Assembly (NCBI GenBank): GCA_021787985.1
Contig: JAJYLG010000003.1
Location: 38,568-102,567, forward strand
DNA: 64,000 nt
Reading direction: 5' to 3'
Source: Chloroflexota bacterium
Lineage (GTDB): Bacteria; Chloroflexota; Dehalococcoidia; DSGV01
Position 1 is the first letter of the stretch, and each line of letters starts with the position of its first letter. Of this stretch, positions 49,268-58,020 are shown one piece after another. The notes under the pieces were generated by a model. It made no database searches. It was not told the DNA's origin and was given only the letters and a program-made list of their open reading frames with translations. Position numbers and translations under genes: made by a program.

Positions 49268-51316
49268 ATGGTCAATCAGGTCGGCGGCACGTACGTCCCA
49301 CCCGTCCAGCTCAGCGGGCTCGTCTCCGGGTTGGACATCACGTCGATCATCAACCAGCTCATGGCGGTCGAGCGGCAGCCACTCACGCTGCTGCAGCAGC
49401 AGCACGACGCGGCCCAGGCGCAGTACGGCGCCCTCGGTAACCTGGAGCAGCGGCTCACGAGCCTCCAGTCGTTGGCCCAGACCCTGGCGACGGCCAGCAC
49501 GATGAGCGCGAAGAAGGCGACCAGCGACACGCCGACGACGCTGACCGCCGCCGCCGACAGCACGGCCGCCGCCGGCACGTTCCAGGTCACGGTGAAGCAG
49601 CTCGCCACCGCCACGACGGTGACATCGAGCACCGCCGTCGGCACGGCGATCGACCCGACCGGGCTGTTGCAGAACGCCAACATGGCGACGGCCGTGACGG
49701 CCGGCACCTTCACGGTCAACGGCGTGAGCATCTCCGTTGACCCGACGGTCGACTCCCTGAACGCGGTCATCTCGCGCATCAACGCCAGTGGCGCGAACGT
49801 GACGGCGAGCCTGGTGAACGACCCGGACGGGCGCCTGAATCGGCTGCAGATCACCTCGAACAACTCGACGACGGTGAACCTGGGCGGAGGCGGAGACACC
49901 AGCAATTTCCTCACTGCCACCGGCCTGCTCAACACCGCGCCGGGCACGACCCGCACGAGCGTCGGCAATCTGGGCGTGGCTCTGAGTGGGGTCGCGCTGC
50001 AGAGCGCCGACCTGGCGACCGCGCTTTCGACGACCAGCGGATCGTTCAGCATCAATGGCGTCACGATTAGCTGGGACGCCACGCAGGACTCGCTCAACGA
50101 CATCATCGGCAAGATCAACGCATCGTCCGCGGGGGTGACGGCCAGCTACGACGCGCTCAACGACCGTGTGACGTTGGTCGCGAAGCAGACCGGTGCGACG
50201 CAAGTCGCCCTACAGGACGCGAGCGGCAACTTTCTGGCCGCCGCGGGGCTCACCAGCGCGACGCAGAGCCTGGGGCAGAACGCGCGCTACAGCGTGAGCA
50301 CGGTCAACGGCGGGGCGGACCTCTACAGCACCAGCAACACGGTGACGGGCGTGGTCCCCGGCGTCACCCTCAGCTTGCTCTCGGCCACCAACACGCCGGT
50401 GAACGTGACCGTCTCGGCCGACGTCGACAGCATCGTCAGCGACGTCCAGCAGTTCGTCTCGCAGTACAACTCGGTCGTCGGCCTGATCGACCAGCAGACC
50501 TTCATGAACACGGACCCCGCGTCCACCACGCCGAACGGTCCGCTGGCCGGCGATCTCAGCCTCGAGATGATCAAGGAGCGGATGCGCTCGACGGTGGGCG
50601 GGGCGGCTATCGGCACGACCGGGCAGTACACGGCGTTGTCGCAGGTGGGGATCACCTTTGGCGCCGTGGGCACGGCGGCCGGCCAGGCGAACACCCTGCA
50701 GGTGGACGAGACCGCGCTGCGGAACGCGCTGAGCACGGATCCGACGGCGGTGGCGCAGCTCTTCTCCGGGCTGCAACTCGGCGCGACGCTGCAGACGGGC
50801 GGCACGGGCAGCATCGCCTCGGTCTCGGGCGCACCGACCGGATTGCAGCGGCCGGGCGTCTACAGCATCGCCTCGGACGCCTCTGGCAACCTGACCGCCA
50901 CCTTCACGCCGGACGATGGCTCGGCGCCGTTCACGGTGAGCGGCACGATCGCCGCCGGCGGTACGAACGCCACGCTCATTCCCGGGGTGACCTTGACCGC
51001 CCAGAGCACGCTGCAGGCGGGCACGGACACGCTCTCCATCCCGGCCACGCAAGAGGGCATCATGCCCATGCTGACCGGGTATCTGAACGGCTACGTGATG
51101 AGCGGCGGGATCCTCGGCACCCGCCAGACCGGTGCGCAGGACACGGTCAACGACCTGAACGACCAGATCCAGCAGATGCAGGACAGCCTGACGCAGAAGG
51201 CGCAGCAGCTCAAGGACAAGTTCGCGGCGATGGAAGACGCCCTGGCAAGGCTGAAGCAGGTGCAGAGCATGCTGCAGACGACGTTCGGCAACGTCGGCCC
51301 GCTGCCGGGGCTGTGA
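49268..51316 (+). CDS. fliD: Flagellar filament cap protein FliD (HAP2)
   Basis: A 682-residue cap protein. The N-terminus has L-S-G-L-V-S-G-L-D-I-T-S-I-I-N-Q-L-M, the C-terminus a coiled helix (N-D-L-N-D-Q-I-Q-Q-M-Q-D-S-L) ending M-L-Q-T-T-F-G-N-V. The middle is a long Thr/Ser/Ala/Val-rich beta region with repeated I-N-G-V-x-I-S-x-D segments. It is longer than most FliD because of this insert. It lies six bases after flaG and is followed by fliS. Confidence 0.95.
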   Translation: MVNQVGGTYVPPVQLSGLVSGLDITSIINQLMAVERQPLTLLQQQHDAAQAQYGALGNLEQRLTSLQSLAQTLATASTMSAKKATSDTPTTLTAAADSTAAAGTFQVTVKQLATATTVTSSTAVGTAIDPTGLLQNANMATAVTAGTFTVNGVSISVDPTVDSLNAVISRINASGANVTASLVNDPDGRLNRLQITSNNSTTVNLGGGGDTSNFLTATGLLNTAPGTTRTSVGNLGVALSGVALQSADLATALSTTSGSFSINGVTISWDATQDSLNDIIGKINASSAGVTASYDALNDRVTLVAKQTGATQVALQDASGNFLAAAGLTSATQSLGQNARYSVSTVNGGADLYSTSNTVTGVVPGVTLSLLSATNTPVNVTVSADVDSIVSDVQQFVSQYNSVVGLIDQQTFMNTDPASTTPNGPLAGDLSLEMIKERMRSTVGGAAIGTTGQYTALSQVGITFGAVGTAAGQANTLQVDETALRNALSTDPTAVAQLFSGLQLGATLQTGGTGSIASVSGAPTGLQRPGVYSIASDASGNLTATFTPDDGSAPFTVSGTIAAGGTNATLIPGVTLTAQSTLQAGTDTLSIPATQEGIMPMLTGYLNGYVMSGGILGTRQTGAQDTVNDLNDQIQQMQDSLTQKAQQLKDKFAAMEDALARLKQVQSMLQTTFGNVGPLPGL

Positions 51317-51344
51317 TGCGGTCAGACCGACAGAGGAGCGGACG

Positions 51345-51785
51345 ATGAGCGGGACGAACCCCTACGGTGTGTATCGGCAGACCGCCGTGGAGACGGCAAC
51401 GCCGGCCGAGCTGGTCGTGATGCTGTACGACGGTGCGGTGCGTTTCCTCCTGCGGAGCGAGCAGGCCATGCAGGAGGACGGGCCCGGCCGGGCGCCGGGC
51501 CAGATCGCGCGCGCGCAGTCGATCATCCTCGAGCTGCTCGCCACGCTCGACCTGGATGCCGGCGACTTCGCTCAGCAGCTCGCGGGGCTCTACGCCTACA
51601 TGTACCGTCGCCTGGGCGAGGCGTCCATTGGCCGCGATGCATCGACGGTGCGCCATGTGCGTGGGCTGCTGGAGCAGTTGCGCGCCGCGTGGAAGGAGGC
51701 CATCAGTCGCGCGAGCCAACAGGCGGGCTTGCGCGCCGTCCCGGCCTCGCCCCGGCCCGGCGAGCTGCTGGCGCGCGCCGGCTGA
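51345..51785 (+). CDS. fliS: Flagellin export chaperone FliS
   Basis: A 146-residue helical chaperone. Diagnostic start: N-P-Y-G-V-Y-R-Q-T-A-V-E-T-A and the L-V-V-M-L-Y-D-G-A segment. FliS binds the C-terminus of flagellin and delivers it to FlhA. It follows fliD by 28 bases. Confidence 0.94.
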   Translation: MSGTNPYGVYRQTAVETATPAELVVMLYDGAVRFLLRSEQAMQEDGPGRAPGQIARAQSIILELLATLDLDAGDFAQQLAGLYAYMYRRLGEASIGRDASTVRHVRGLLEQLRAAWKEAISRASQQAGLRAVPASPRPGELLARAG

Positions 51786-51798
51786 CCGGGTGCGCGCG

Positions 51799-52215
51799 AT
51801 GAGCGGCGTAATAGAGATGAAACGGCTCGAGATCCTGCAGGCGATGCGCGACCTTGCCGAGCAGCAGCGCCACGCCCTCGAGTCCGACGACCTGGACGAG
51901 TTCCTCCGGCTGCTCGGCGAGCGCGAGGAGATGCTGGTGGCGCTCGAAGCGCTGCAAGACAACTGGGCCAGCGGGAAGGTGGTCCCCTTCCCACTGGCGC
52001 GCGCCCGGCGCATGGTGCCAGGCGACCCGCAGGCGGCGGTCGCGGCGCTGCTGCAGGACGTGTTCGCCCTCGACCGCGCCTCCGAGCTGCTGCTCGCGCA
52101 GAAGATGAACGAGGTCGAGGCCGCGCTGGGCGAAGTCGCCCGCGGCCAGCGGGCCATGCGCGGCTACCGGGGCGCCGCTCGCCGGGGCGGGCAGGTCGTG
52201 GACCGGGTGGGATAG
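51799..52215 (+). CDS. fliT: FliT-like flagellar chaperone
   Basis: A 138-residue mostly helical protein right after fliS, where fliT usually lies. The N-terminal pattern L-Q-A-M-R-D-L-A-E-Q-Q-R-H-A-L-E-S-D-D-L-D-E-F and the L-L-G-E-R-E-E-M-L segment resemble FliT/FlgN-type chaperones. Identity to known FliT is low, so the name rests on position and fold. FliT chaperones FliD. Confidence 0.65.
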   Translation: MSGVIEMKRLEILQAMRDLAEQQRHALESDDLDEFLRLLGEREEMLVALEALQDNWASGKVVPFPLARARRMVPGDPQAAVAALLQDVFALDRASELLLAQKMNEVEAALGEVARGQRAMRGYRGAARRGGQVVDRVG

Positions 52216-52219
52216 CAGG

Positions 52220-52894
52220 ATGGTCAGGCGCGGTACCCGGCGGACGGTTGTCCTGGAAGTGGCCGTACTGGTGGTGGTCGCGGCGGTCGCGCTCACCATC
52301 TCGACGCGCTTTCGCGGCAGCGGCGTCGCCGTGGCGAACCTGCCGCCCGTCGTTTCGCCGACGGCGCACGCCGCCATCGGGCAGCAGGACGACTTCCGTC
52401 TGGTGCCCGGCGCCACGGCCCTGAGCCGTCCCGGCGACCCGCAGCGCCTGGTCATTCCGGCCATCGGGCTCGACTCAGCCGTCAAGCCGGTGGGGATCGT
52501 GTACCTGCGCGGCAGGCCGGAGTGGGACACGGCCGACCACGCGGCGGGCTATCATCAAGGGACCGGCGCGGCGGGCCGGCCCGGGAACGTGGTGCTGGCC
52601 GGTCACATCTCGAGCCCGATCCAGCACAAAGGGAATGTGTTCCGCGCCCTGCCGCAGGTGCGCATCGGCGACCTGATCGAGGTGTACGCCGGGGGCAGGA
52701 TGTACACGTATCGCGTAGACGAGGTGAAGGTGGTGGAGCCCACGCGCGTGCAGGTCATGGCGCCGACGCCGGACGCACGCGTGACGCTCATCACCTGCTA
52801 CCCGGACCATATCTTCTCCCACCGGCTGGTGGTCGTCGGGACGTTGCAGCGCGCGGTGACGCTGGACCCGCGGCCGGGCGCGCTGGGAGCATGA
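52220..52894 (+). CDS. Class D/E-like sortase
   Basis: A 224-residue membrane-anchored transpeptidase: signal anchor at about 9-29, then a sortase barrel with catalytic His129 (L-A-G-H-I-S-S), Cys193 (T-L-I-T-C-Y-P) and Arg202 (S-H-R-L-V-V-V-G). Sortases cut LPxTG-type signals and join the protein to peptidoglycan. It sits between fliT and a flgM-like gene with 4- and 9-base gaps, so it is part of the FliA-driven fliD operon. The LPQTG protein at 39.9 kb is its likely substrate. T-C-Y-P is common in class D; class E cannot be excluded. Confidence 0.88.
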   Translation: MVRRGTRRTVVLEVAVLVVVAAVALTISTRFRGSGVAVANLPPVVSPTAHAAIGQQDDFRLVPGATALSRPGDPQRLVIPAIGLDSAVKPVGIVYLRGRPEWDTADHAAGYHQGTGAAGRPGNVVLAGHISSPIQHKGNVFRALPQVRIGDLIEVYAGGRMYTYRVDEVKVVEPTRVQVMAPTPDARVTLITCYPDHIFSHRLVVVGTLQRAVTLDPRPGALGA

Positions 52895-52903
52895 ACGGCG
52901 GCG

Positions 52904-53212
52904 ATGAGGATGGACGTGCGGGGAATCGGTGATCCGGAGGCGCTTCGTGGGCCGGAAACAGCGCGGGCCAGGAGGCCGGCGGCGGGCGGATCGCGCCGCG
53001 CGCCGCGTGCGCTGGCGCAGGATGCCGCTTCTCCCGCCGCTCAGGTCGAGGTGAGCGAGATGGCACGGCTGATGCTCCGGGCGCAGGAGGCGGTCCGCGC
53101 CGCGCCTGACGTGCGCGTGGCCCGGACCAGCGACGTCCGCGGGCGGATTGAGAGCGGCGAGCTCACCGTTGACGCGGAGGGGATCGCGGAGCGATTGACG
53201 GGCCGCGGCTGA
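52904..53212 (+). CDS. Second FlgM-like anti-sigma-28 factor
   Basis: A 102-residue protein. The C-terminal half, V-E-V-S-E-M-A-R-L-M then I-E-S-G-E-L-T-V-D-A-E-G-I-A-E-R-L, matches FlgM and aligns with the first copy (D-G-T-F-R-V-D-P-E-R-I-A); both share the A-P-D/E-V/I-R-V turn. The N-terminal half is disordered and Arg/Ala-rich. It is last in the flaG-fliD-sortase operon and is followed by a terminator. Being under a FliA-type promoter, it could give negative feedback. Confidence 0.78.
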   Translation: MRMDVRGIGDPEALRGPETARARRPAAGGSRRAPRALAQDAASPAAQVEVSEMARLMLRAQEAVRAAPDVRVARTSDVRGRIESGELTVDAEGIAERLTGRG

Positions 53213-53237
53213 GCCGGCGGTCGAGGTGAGCGGCTTC

Positions 53238-53264
53238 CGGGCCGGGCGGTCAGCGCTCGGCCCG
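53238..53264 (+). terminator. Terminator of the fliD-sortase operon
   Basis: CGGGCCGGGCG (53238-53248), loop GTCAG, CGCTCGGCCCG (53254-53264): 11 pairs with one G-U, followed by CTTCGTTTCC. It lies 25 bases after the second flgM. Confidence 0.75.
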
Positions 53265-53328
53265 CTTCGTTTCCAGAGCGCCCGAAACGCGCGTGAGCGA
53301 GCGCCGGCGGCCCAATAGGGATCAGCCC

Positions 53329-53355
53329 TTACGGCGCTCGGGGAATCGCCGACTG
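53329..53355 (+). promoter_or_regulatory. Weak sigma-28-like site upstream of fliF
   Basis: TTAC (53329-53332), 15 bases, GCCGACTG (53348-53355). Spacing equals that of the other FliA-type sites, and the -10 resembles the classical GCCGATAA, but both boxes are imperfect. The fliF operon promoter must lie in 53265-53439; this is only a candidate. Confidence 0.25.
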
Positions 53356-53439
53356 AACCGCGGGGCCCGTGGTCCGCAGCATGGGTGATGGGCCGGCAGG
53401 CATCCGGCCAGCGCTCCAGTCTGGGGGTCACCAGTCCGC

Positions 53440-54996
53440 ATGCCGTTCGTTCAGACGATCCCGACGCGCGTCAAGGCACTCTGGAACGGGCTGCCGCCGG
53501 CGTACCGCGCGATCGTGGTCGTCATCGCCGCGGTAGGGCTGGTGGTCGCGACCTACATGGTCGTCTCCAGCCCTGGCCCGCGCTACACGGTCGCTTTCAC
53601 CCAGCTCGACCCGAGTGATTCGGCGGCGGTGGTGAAGGAGTTGGACGCGCAGAAGATCCCCTACCAGTTGCAGGGCGGCGGAACGACCATCCTGGTGTCG
53701 TCCGGCGACGTCGCGCGGGCGCGGCTGATGCTGGCGTCGAAGGGGTTGCCGGCCGGGGGCACGGTCGGCTACGAGCTGTTCGACAAGACCAACTTCGGCG
53801 TGACCGACTTCGTCCAGCACGTCAACTACCAGCGCGCGCTCGAAGGTGAGATCGAGCGCTCCATCAACCTGCTGGACGCGGTTCAGAGCTCCAAGGTGAA
53901 CATCGTCGTTCCGCGCGAGGCGCTCTTCCAATCTGACCAGAAGCCGGCCACTGCCTCCGTGGTGCTGCGGCTCAGGGCGGGGCGCACGCTCGATCAGAGC
54001 CGGCTCCGTGGCATCGCCCACCTGGTGGCGCGCTCGGTCGAGGGCCTGGACGAGAAGAACGTCACCGTCGTGGACACGAGCGGGCAGATGCTCTACGACG
54101 GCGGCCAGACCTTCGGTGGGAATGGCACGCAGCTCGCCCTGCAGCGTGATTACGAGCAGAACCTGGAGACCAAGCTGCAGCAGCAGCTCGATACCGTGCT
54201 CGGACCGGGCAAGTCGGCCGTGACCGTGGCGGCAGCGCTCGATTTCACCCAGGTCGAGCAGAACGCCGAAACGTACCAACCGGTGCAGGGGAGCCAGGGT
54301 GGCGTCGTCCTTAGCCAGCAGCAGACGCAGGAGACGTTCAACGGCACGGGCGGGACGAACGGCGGTGTCCCCGGGTCGGGATCCAACATCCCGCCCATCG
54401 CCTCGCCGGTCGCCGGCTCGACCGGCCCGTCCAGCTACCAACGGACGGAGACGACCACCAACTACGACGTGAGCAAGGTCTCGCAGAAGACCGTCGATCC
54501 ACCCGGCCGGTTGAAGCGGCTCTCGGTGTCGGTCGTGCTGGACAGCTCGGTACCGCAGCAGCAGGCCCAGGCGCTGCAACAGAGTCTGGCCGCGGCGGCC
54601 GGGATCGACCCGGACCGTGGCGATGTGCTCACGGTCACCACCCAGCCCTTCGTCAAGCAGCAGGCGGTGACGGCCGGCGGCAGGGGGCTGCCGATCATGG
54701 ACTTCGTCAAGCTTGGCGTTCCGCTCCTGGCGGCGGTCCTCGCGCTCTTCTTCCTGGGCGTGCTCTACCGCAACCTTGTGCGCCACCCCGCGCTGGCGCT
54801 GCCGCAGCGCATCGTCGTGGCGGCCAGCCCCGATACGCCGGCGCTGCAGCACGGCGAGCGCGCAGCCGAGATCGAGGAGCCGCGGCGCCCCGACCGTCGC
54901 GAGATGATCGAGCGCCGCGTGCTGACGCTGGCGAAGAACTCGCCCGAGTCAGTGGCGGAGATCGTGCAGAGCTGGCTGGTGGAGGAGCGGAAGTAG
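53440..54996 (+). CDS. fliF: Flagellar MS-ring protein FliF
   Basis: A 518-residue protein forming the MS ring. A membrane helix near 24-43, the YscJ-type ring domain (Y-T-V-A-F-T-Q-L, G-Y-E-L-F-D-K-T-N-F-G-V-T-D-F, V-N-Y-Q-R-A-L-E-G-E-I-E-R-S-I), a disordered Gly/Ser insert, the second helix (about 427-444) and a C-terminal FliG-binding tail. First gene of the basal-body operon. Confidence 0.96.
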   Translation: MPFVQTIPTRVKALWNGLPPAYRAIVVVIAAVGLVVATYMVVSSPGPRYTVAFTQLDPSDSAAVVKELDAQKIPYQLQGGGTTILVSSGDVARARLMLASKGLPAGGTVGYELFDKTNFGVTDFVQHVNYQRALEGEIERSINLLDAVQSSKVNIVVPREALFQSDQKPATASVVLRLRAGRTLDQSRLRGIAHLVARSVEGLDEKNVTVVDTSGQMLYDGGQTFGGNGTQLALQRDYEQNLETKLQQQLDTVLGPGKSAVTVAAALDFTQVEQNAETYQPVQGSQGGVVLSQQQTQETFNGTGGTNGGVPGSGSNIPPIASPVAGSTGPSSYQRTETTTNYDVSKVSQKTVDPPGRLKRLSVSVVLDSSVPQQQAQALQQSLAAAAGIDPDRGDVLTVTTQPFVKQQAVTAGGRGLPIMDFVKLGVPLLAAVLALFFLGVLYRNLVRHPALALPQRIVVAASPDTPALQHGERAAEIEEPRRPDRREMIERRVLTLAKNSPESVAEIVQSWLVEERK

Positions 54997-54999
54997 GCC

Positions 55000-56022
55000 A
55001 TGGTGGCGGATGCGGACCGGCGGCTGGTGGGACGGCAGCGTGCGGCCGGGCTGCTGATCGCGCTCGGGCCGGACGTCTCGGCGAAGATCCTGGGCCACCT
55101 GCGGGAAGAGGAGATCGAGGTCCTCGCGCGCGAGATCACGAACATGGGCTCGGTGCCGCCGGAGCTACGCGACGAGCTGCTCCAGGAGTTCTACAACATC
55201 GCCGTCACGAAGGAGTACGTGACAGTCGGCGGCCTGAACTACGCGATGGAGATGCTCGAGAAGGCGCTTGGCCGGCAGAAGGCCGAGGACATCGCCTCAC
55301 GTGTTTTCGAGAACCAGCGTCGCTCGCCATTTAGCTTTGTGCGCGACCTGGAGGCGTCGCAGATCCTCTCGTTCCTGAACAACGAGCACCCGCAGGCGGT
55401 GGCGCTCATCCTGTCCTTCGTCGCGCCCGACAAGGCGGCAGCGGTGCTGTCCGCCCTAACGCCCGGTCTCCAGGCCGAGGTGGCGGTGCGCATCGCGCGG
55501 ATGGACCGCACCTCGCCGGAGGTTGTGCTAGAGGTCGAGTCGTTGATGCGCCGCAAGCTCAGCTCGTTGCTGAGCAGCCGGCACGAGATGTCCCAGGCGG
55601 GCGGCGTCCAGGCGCTGGTGAAGCTGCTCAAGCAGGTGGATCGGACCTCGGAGCGTTCGATCCTCGAGGCGCTGGAGCAGCAAGACGCGAAGCTGGCCGA
55701 GGACATCAAGAAGCAGATGTTCGTCTTCGAGAACATCGTCCAGCTCGACGACCGCTCCATCCGGCGCGTGCTGCGCGAGGTGGACCCGAAGGACCTGGGG
55801 CTGGCGCTGAAAGGGGCGAGCGAAGAAGTGCGACGGCGCGTGCTGGCCAACCTGTCGTCGCGGGCGGCCGCGATGCTGCAGGAGGACATGGAAGCGACGG
55901 GGCCGGTGCGCGTCCGCCACGTGGAGGAAGCGCAGGGTCGCATCGTGAACATCATCCGCGCGCTCGACGAGGCCGAGGAGATCGTGATCAGCCGTGGAGG
56001 CGACGATGAAGTCCTCGCCTAG
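55000..56022 (+). CDS. fliG: Flagellar motor switch protein FliG
   Basis: A 340-residue switch protein. Segments I-L-S-F-L-N-N-E-H-P-Q-A-V-A-L-I-L-S and the C-terminal M-F-V-F-E-N-I-V-Q-L-D-D-R-S-I-R-R-V-L-R-E-V with charged torque residues are diagnostic. It couples MotA to rotor rotation. It lies three bases after fliF and overlaps fliH. Confidence 0.96.
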   Translation: MVADADRRLVGRQRAAGLLIALGPDVSAKILGHLREEEIEVLAREITNMGSVPPELRDELLQEFYNIAVTKEYVTVGGLNYAMEMLEKALGRQKAEDIASRVFENQRRSPFSFVRDLEASQILSFLNNEHPQAVALILSFVAPDKAAAVLSALTPGLQAEVAVRIARMDRTSPEVVLEVESLMRRKLSSLLSSRHEMSQAGGVQALVKLLKQVDRTSERSILEALEQQDAKLAEDIKKQMFVFENIVQLDDRSIRRVLREVDPKDLGLALKGASEEVRRRVLANLSSRAAAMLQEDMEATGPVRVRHVEEAQGRIVNIIRALDEAEEIVISRGGDDEVLA

Positions 56023-56671
56023 GGTCATCAAGTCCGCGGCGGTGCGCTTGGCGGGTCAGTCGCGCGTCGAAGTTGGGGCGGCGTTCGGCGGTCCGGCCGA
56101 TCACGAGCGCCGTGTGCTGGAGCGCGCGGGCCGGCGCGCGGCGGCGGTGCTGCAGGCGGCCCGCCGCCAGGCGGTAACGCTGCGCGAGACCGCCCGGCGT
56201 GACGGGTTCGCAGCCGGACACGAGGCGGGGCAGCGCGCGGCCGCGGCGCGGCTCGATGCGCTCTGCGGGCAGGTGGAAGAGGCGGCACGGCTTGCGCTGG
56301 AGCACCGGCGCGAGGTGCTCGCGGGCCTCGAGGGGCAGGTGGTGCGGCTCGTGGTCGAGGTGGCGCGCGCGGTGGTCGGAGATCTGGCCGCCGACCGCCC
56401 GGAGGTGGTGCATCACGTCGTACGCGGGGCGCTGCGCCGTGCCGGCACCCAGCGCGTGGTGCGCATCCGCGTCGCCGCCGAGAACGCGGACGACGTGCGG
56501 CTCTTCCTTCCGGAGCTGGGCGCGCCCGGTACGCCCGAGGTGGCGGCAGACGCGACGGTCGCGGTCGGTGGCTGTGTCATCGACACGGAAGCGGGGCTGG
56601 TGGATGCGCGCATCGAGTCGCAGCTCGAGGAGCTCGAGCGGGCGTTCCTGCGCGAAGCGGGCGAAGGATGA
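56006..56671 (+). CDS. fliH: Flagellar export regulator FliH
   Basis: A 221-residue protein: basic N-terminus, an Ala/Arg-rich helix (about 40-85) and a C-terminal domain (V-V-R-L-V-V-E-V-A-R-A-V-V-G, then G-G-C-V-I-D-T-E-A-G-L-V-D-A-R-I) typical of FliH. FliH holds and inhibits the ATPase FliI. The ATG at 56006 has GGAGG five bases upstream and overlaps the end of fliG. It overlaps fliI by four bases. Confidence 0.88.
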   Translation: MKSSPRVIKSAAVRLAGQSRVEVGAAFGGPADHERRVLERAGRRAAAVLQAARRQAVTLRETARRDGFAAGHEAGQRAAAARLDALCGQVEEAARLALEHRREVLAGLEGQVVRLVVEVARAVVGDLAADRPEVVHHVVRGALRRAGTQRVVRIRVAAENADDVRLFLPELGAPGTPEVAADATVAVGGCVIDTEAGLVDARIESQLEELERAFLREAGEG

Positions 56672-58020
56672 TCACCGTGTTCTCCGCGGACTTCAACCCA
56701 GGCGCGTACGTGGATCTGCTCGGGCGGCTCGACCCGATCCGCTGCGCCGGGCGCGTGACGCAGGTGGTCGGCCTGACGGTCGAGGCGGTGGGGCTCGCCT
56801 GCCGTGTGGGGGAGCTCTGCGAGGTGCGGAGTGGCTACGCGGGCCGCTCGATGCTGGCGGAGGTGGTCGGCTTCCGCGGCGACCGCTCGCTGCTGATGCC
56901 GCTGGGAGAGATGGAGGGCATCCAGCCGGGCGCGGAGGTGGTGGCCGCGGGCGAGCCGTTCGCGGTCCCGGTGGGGTACGAGCTGCTCGGGCGAATCCTG
57001 GATGGGCTTGGCCGCCCGATGGATGGCGGCGGTCCGCTCGGTCAGCGGCGCCGCCACCTGGCGGTAGACGCGGTCCCCGACCCGTTGCGTCGCCGGCCGA
57101 TCCGCGAGCCGTTCGCGACGGGAGTGCGGGCGATCGATGGCTTGCTCACGTGCGGCAAGGGGCAGCGCATCGGCATCTTCGCCGGCTCGGGCGTGGGCAA
57201 GAGCACCGTGCTGGGCATGATCACGCGCAACAGCCGGGCCGACGTGGCCGTGGTGGCGCTGGTGGGCGAGCGCGGCCGCGAGGTCCGCGAGTTCATTGAG
57301 CAAGACCTGGGGGCAGACGGCTTGCGCCGCAGCGTGGTCGTCGTCTCCACCAGCGACCAGCCGGCACTCGTGCGGATGAAGGCGGCCTGGGTGGCGACGG
57401 CCATCGCCGAGTGGTTCCGCGACGAGGGGGCAGACGTAGTGCTGCTGATGGACTCGGTGACGCGTTTCGCCATGGCGCAGCGCGAGGTCGGGCTGGCGAT
57501 CGGCGAGCCGCCGGCGGTGAAGGGCTACACGCCGAGCGTCTTCACGCTGATGCCTCGCCTGCTGGAGCGCGCCGGCACGTCGGACCGCGGCACCATCACC
57601 GGCTTCTACACGGTCCTGGTCGAAGGCGACGACCTGACCGAGCCCGTCACCGACACCGTCCGCGGCACGCTCGACGGCCACATCGTGCTGACGCGCGCGT
57701 TGGCGGCGGAGAACCACTACCCGGCCATCGACGTGCTGGAGAGTGTGTCGCGCGTGATGCCGCGGGTCGCAGACGACGCGCACCGACGCGCCGCCGGGAA
57801 GGTACGCCAGATGCTCGCGACCTACCGCGAGGCCCGCGATCTGATCAATATCGGGGCCTACGTCGCGGGCTCGAACCCGCAGATCGATGAGGCGATCCGG
57901 CTGTTGCCAGAGATCAACGCGTTCCTGCGTCAGGTGCCCGAAGAGCGCACCCCGGCAGGCGAGGTCGTCGGCCGGCTGATGGAGCTGAGCGGAGTGGAGG
58001 TGGGCAGCGATGCCGCGTGA
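56668..58020 (+). CDS. fliI: Flagellum-specific ATPase FliI
   Basis: A 450-residue F1-beta-like ATPase. Walker A is G-S-G-V-G-K-S-T at 173-180, followed by L-V-G-E-R-G-R-E-V-R-E-F with the catalytic glutamate, Walker B V-V-L-L-M-D-S-V-T-R, and the G-R-I-L-D-G-L-G-R-P element. It energises export with FliH and FliJ. It overlaps fliJ by 11 bases. Confidence 0.97.
   Translation: MITVFSADFNPGAYVDLLGRLDPIRCAGRVTQVVGLTVEAVGLACRVGELCEVRSGYAGRSMLAEVVGFRGDRSLLMPLGEMEGIQPGAEVVAAGEPFAVPVGYELLGRILDGLGRPMDGGGPLGQRRRHLAVDAVPDPLRRRPIREPFATGVRAIDGLLTCGKGQRIGIFAGSGVGKSTVLGMITRNSRADVAVVALVGERGREVREFIEQDLGADGLRRSVVVVSTSDQPALVRMKAAWVATAIAEWFRDEGADVVLLMDSVTRFAMAQREVGLAIGEPPAVKGYTPSVFTLMPRLLERAGTSDRGTITGFYTVLVEGDDLTEPVTDTVRGTLDGHIVLTRALAAENHYPAIDVLESVSRVMPRVADDAHRRAAGKVRQMLATYREARDLINIGAYVAGSNPQIDEAIRLLPEINAFLRQVPEERTPAGEVVGRLMELSGVEVGSDAA

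Noticed and set aside
52904..53212. Naming the second FlgM-like protein simply flgM
   Set aside because: The first copy lies in the conserved flgM-flgN-flgK context; giving both the same symbol would hide that their roles may differ.
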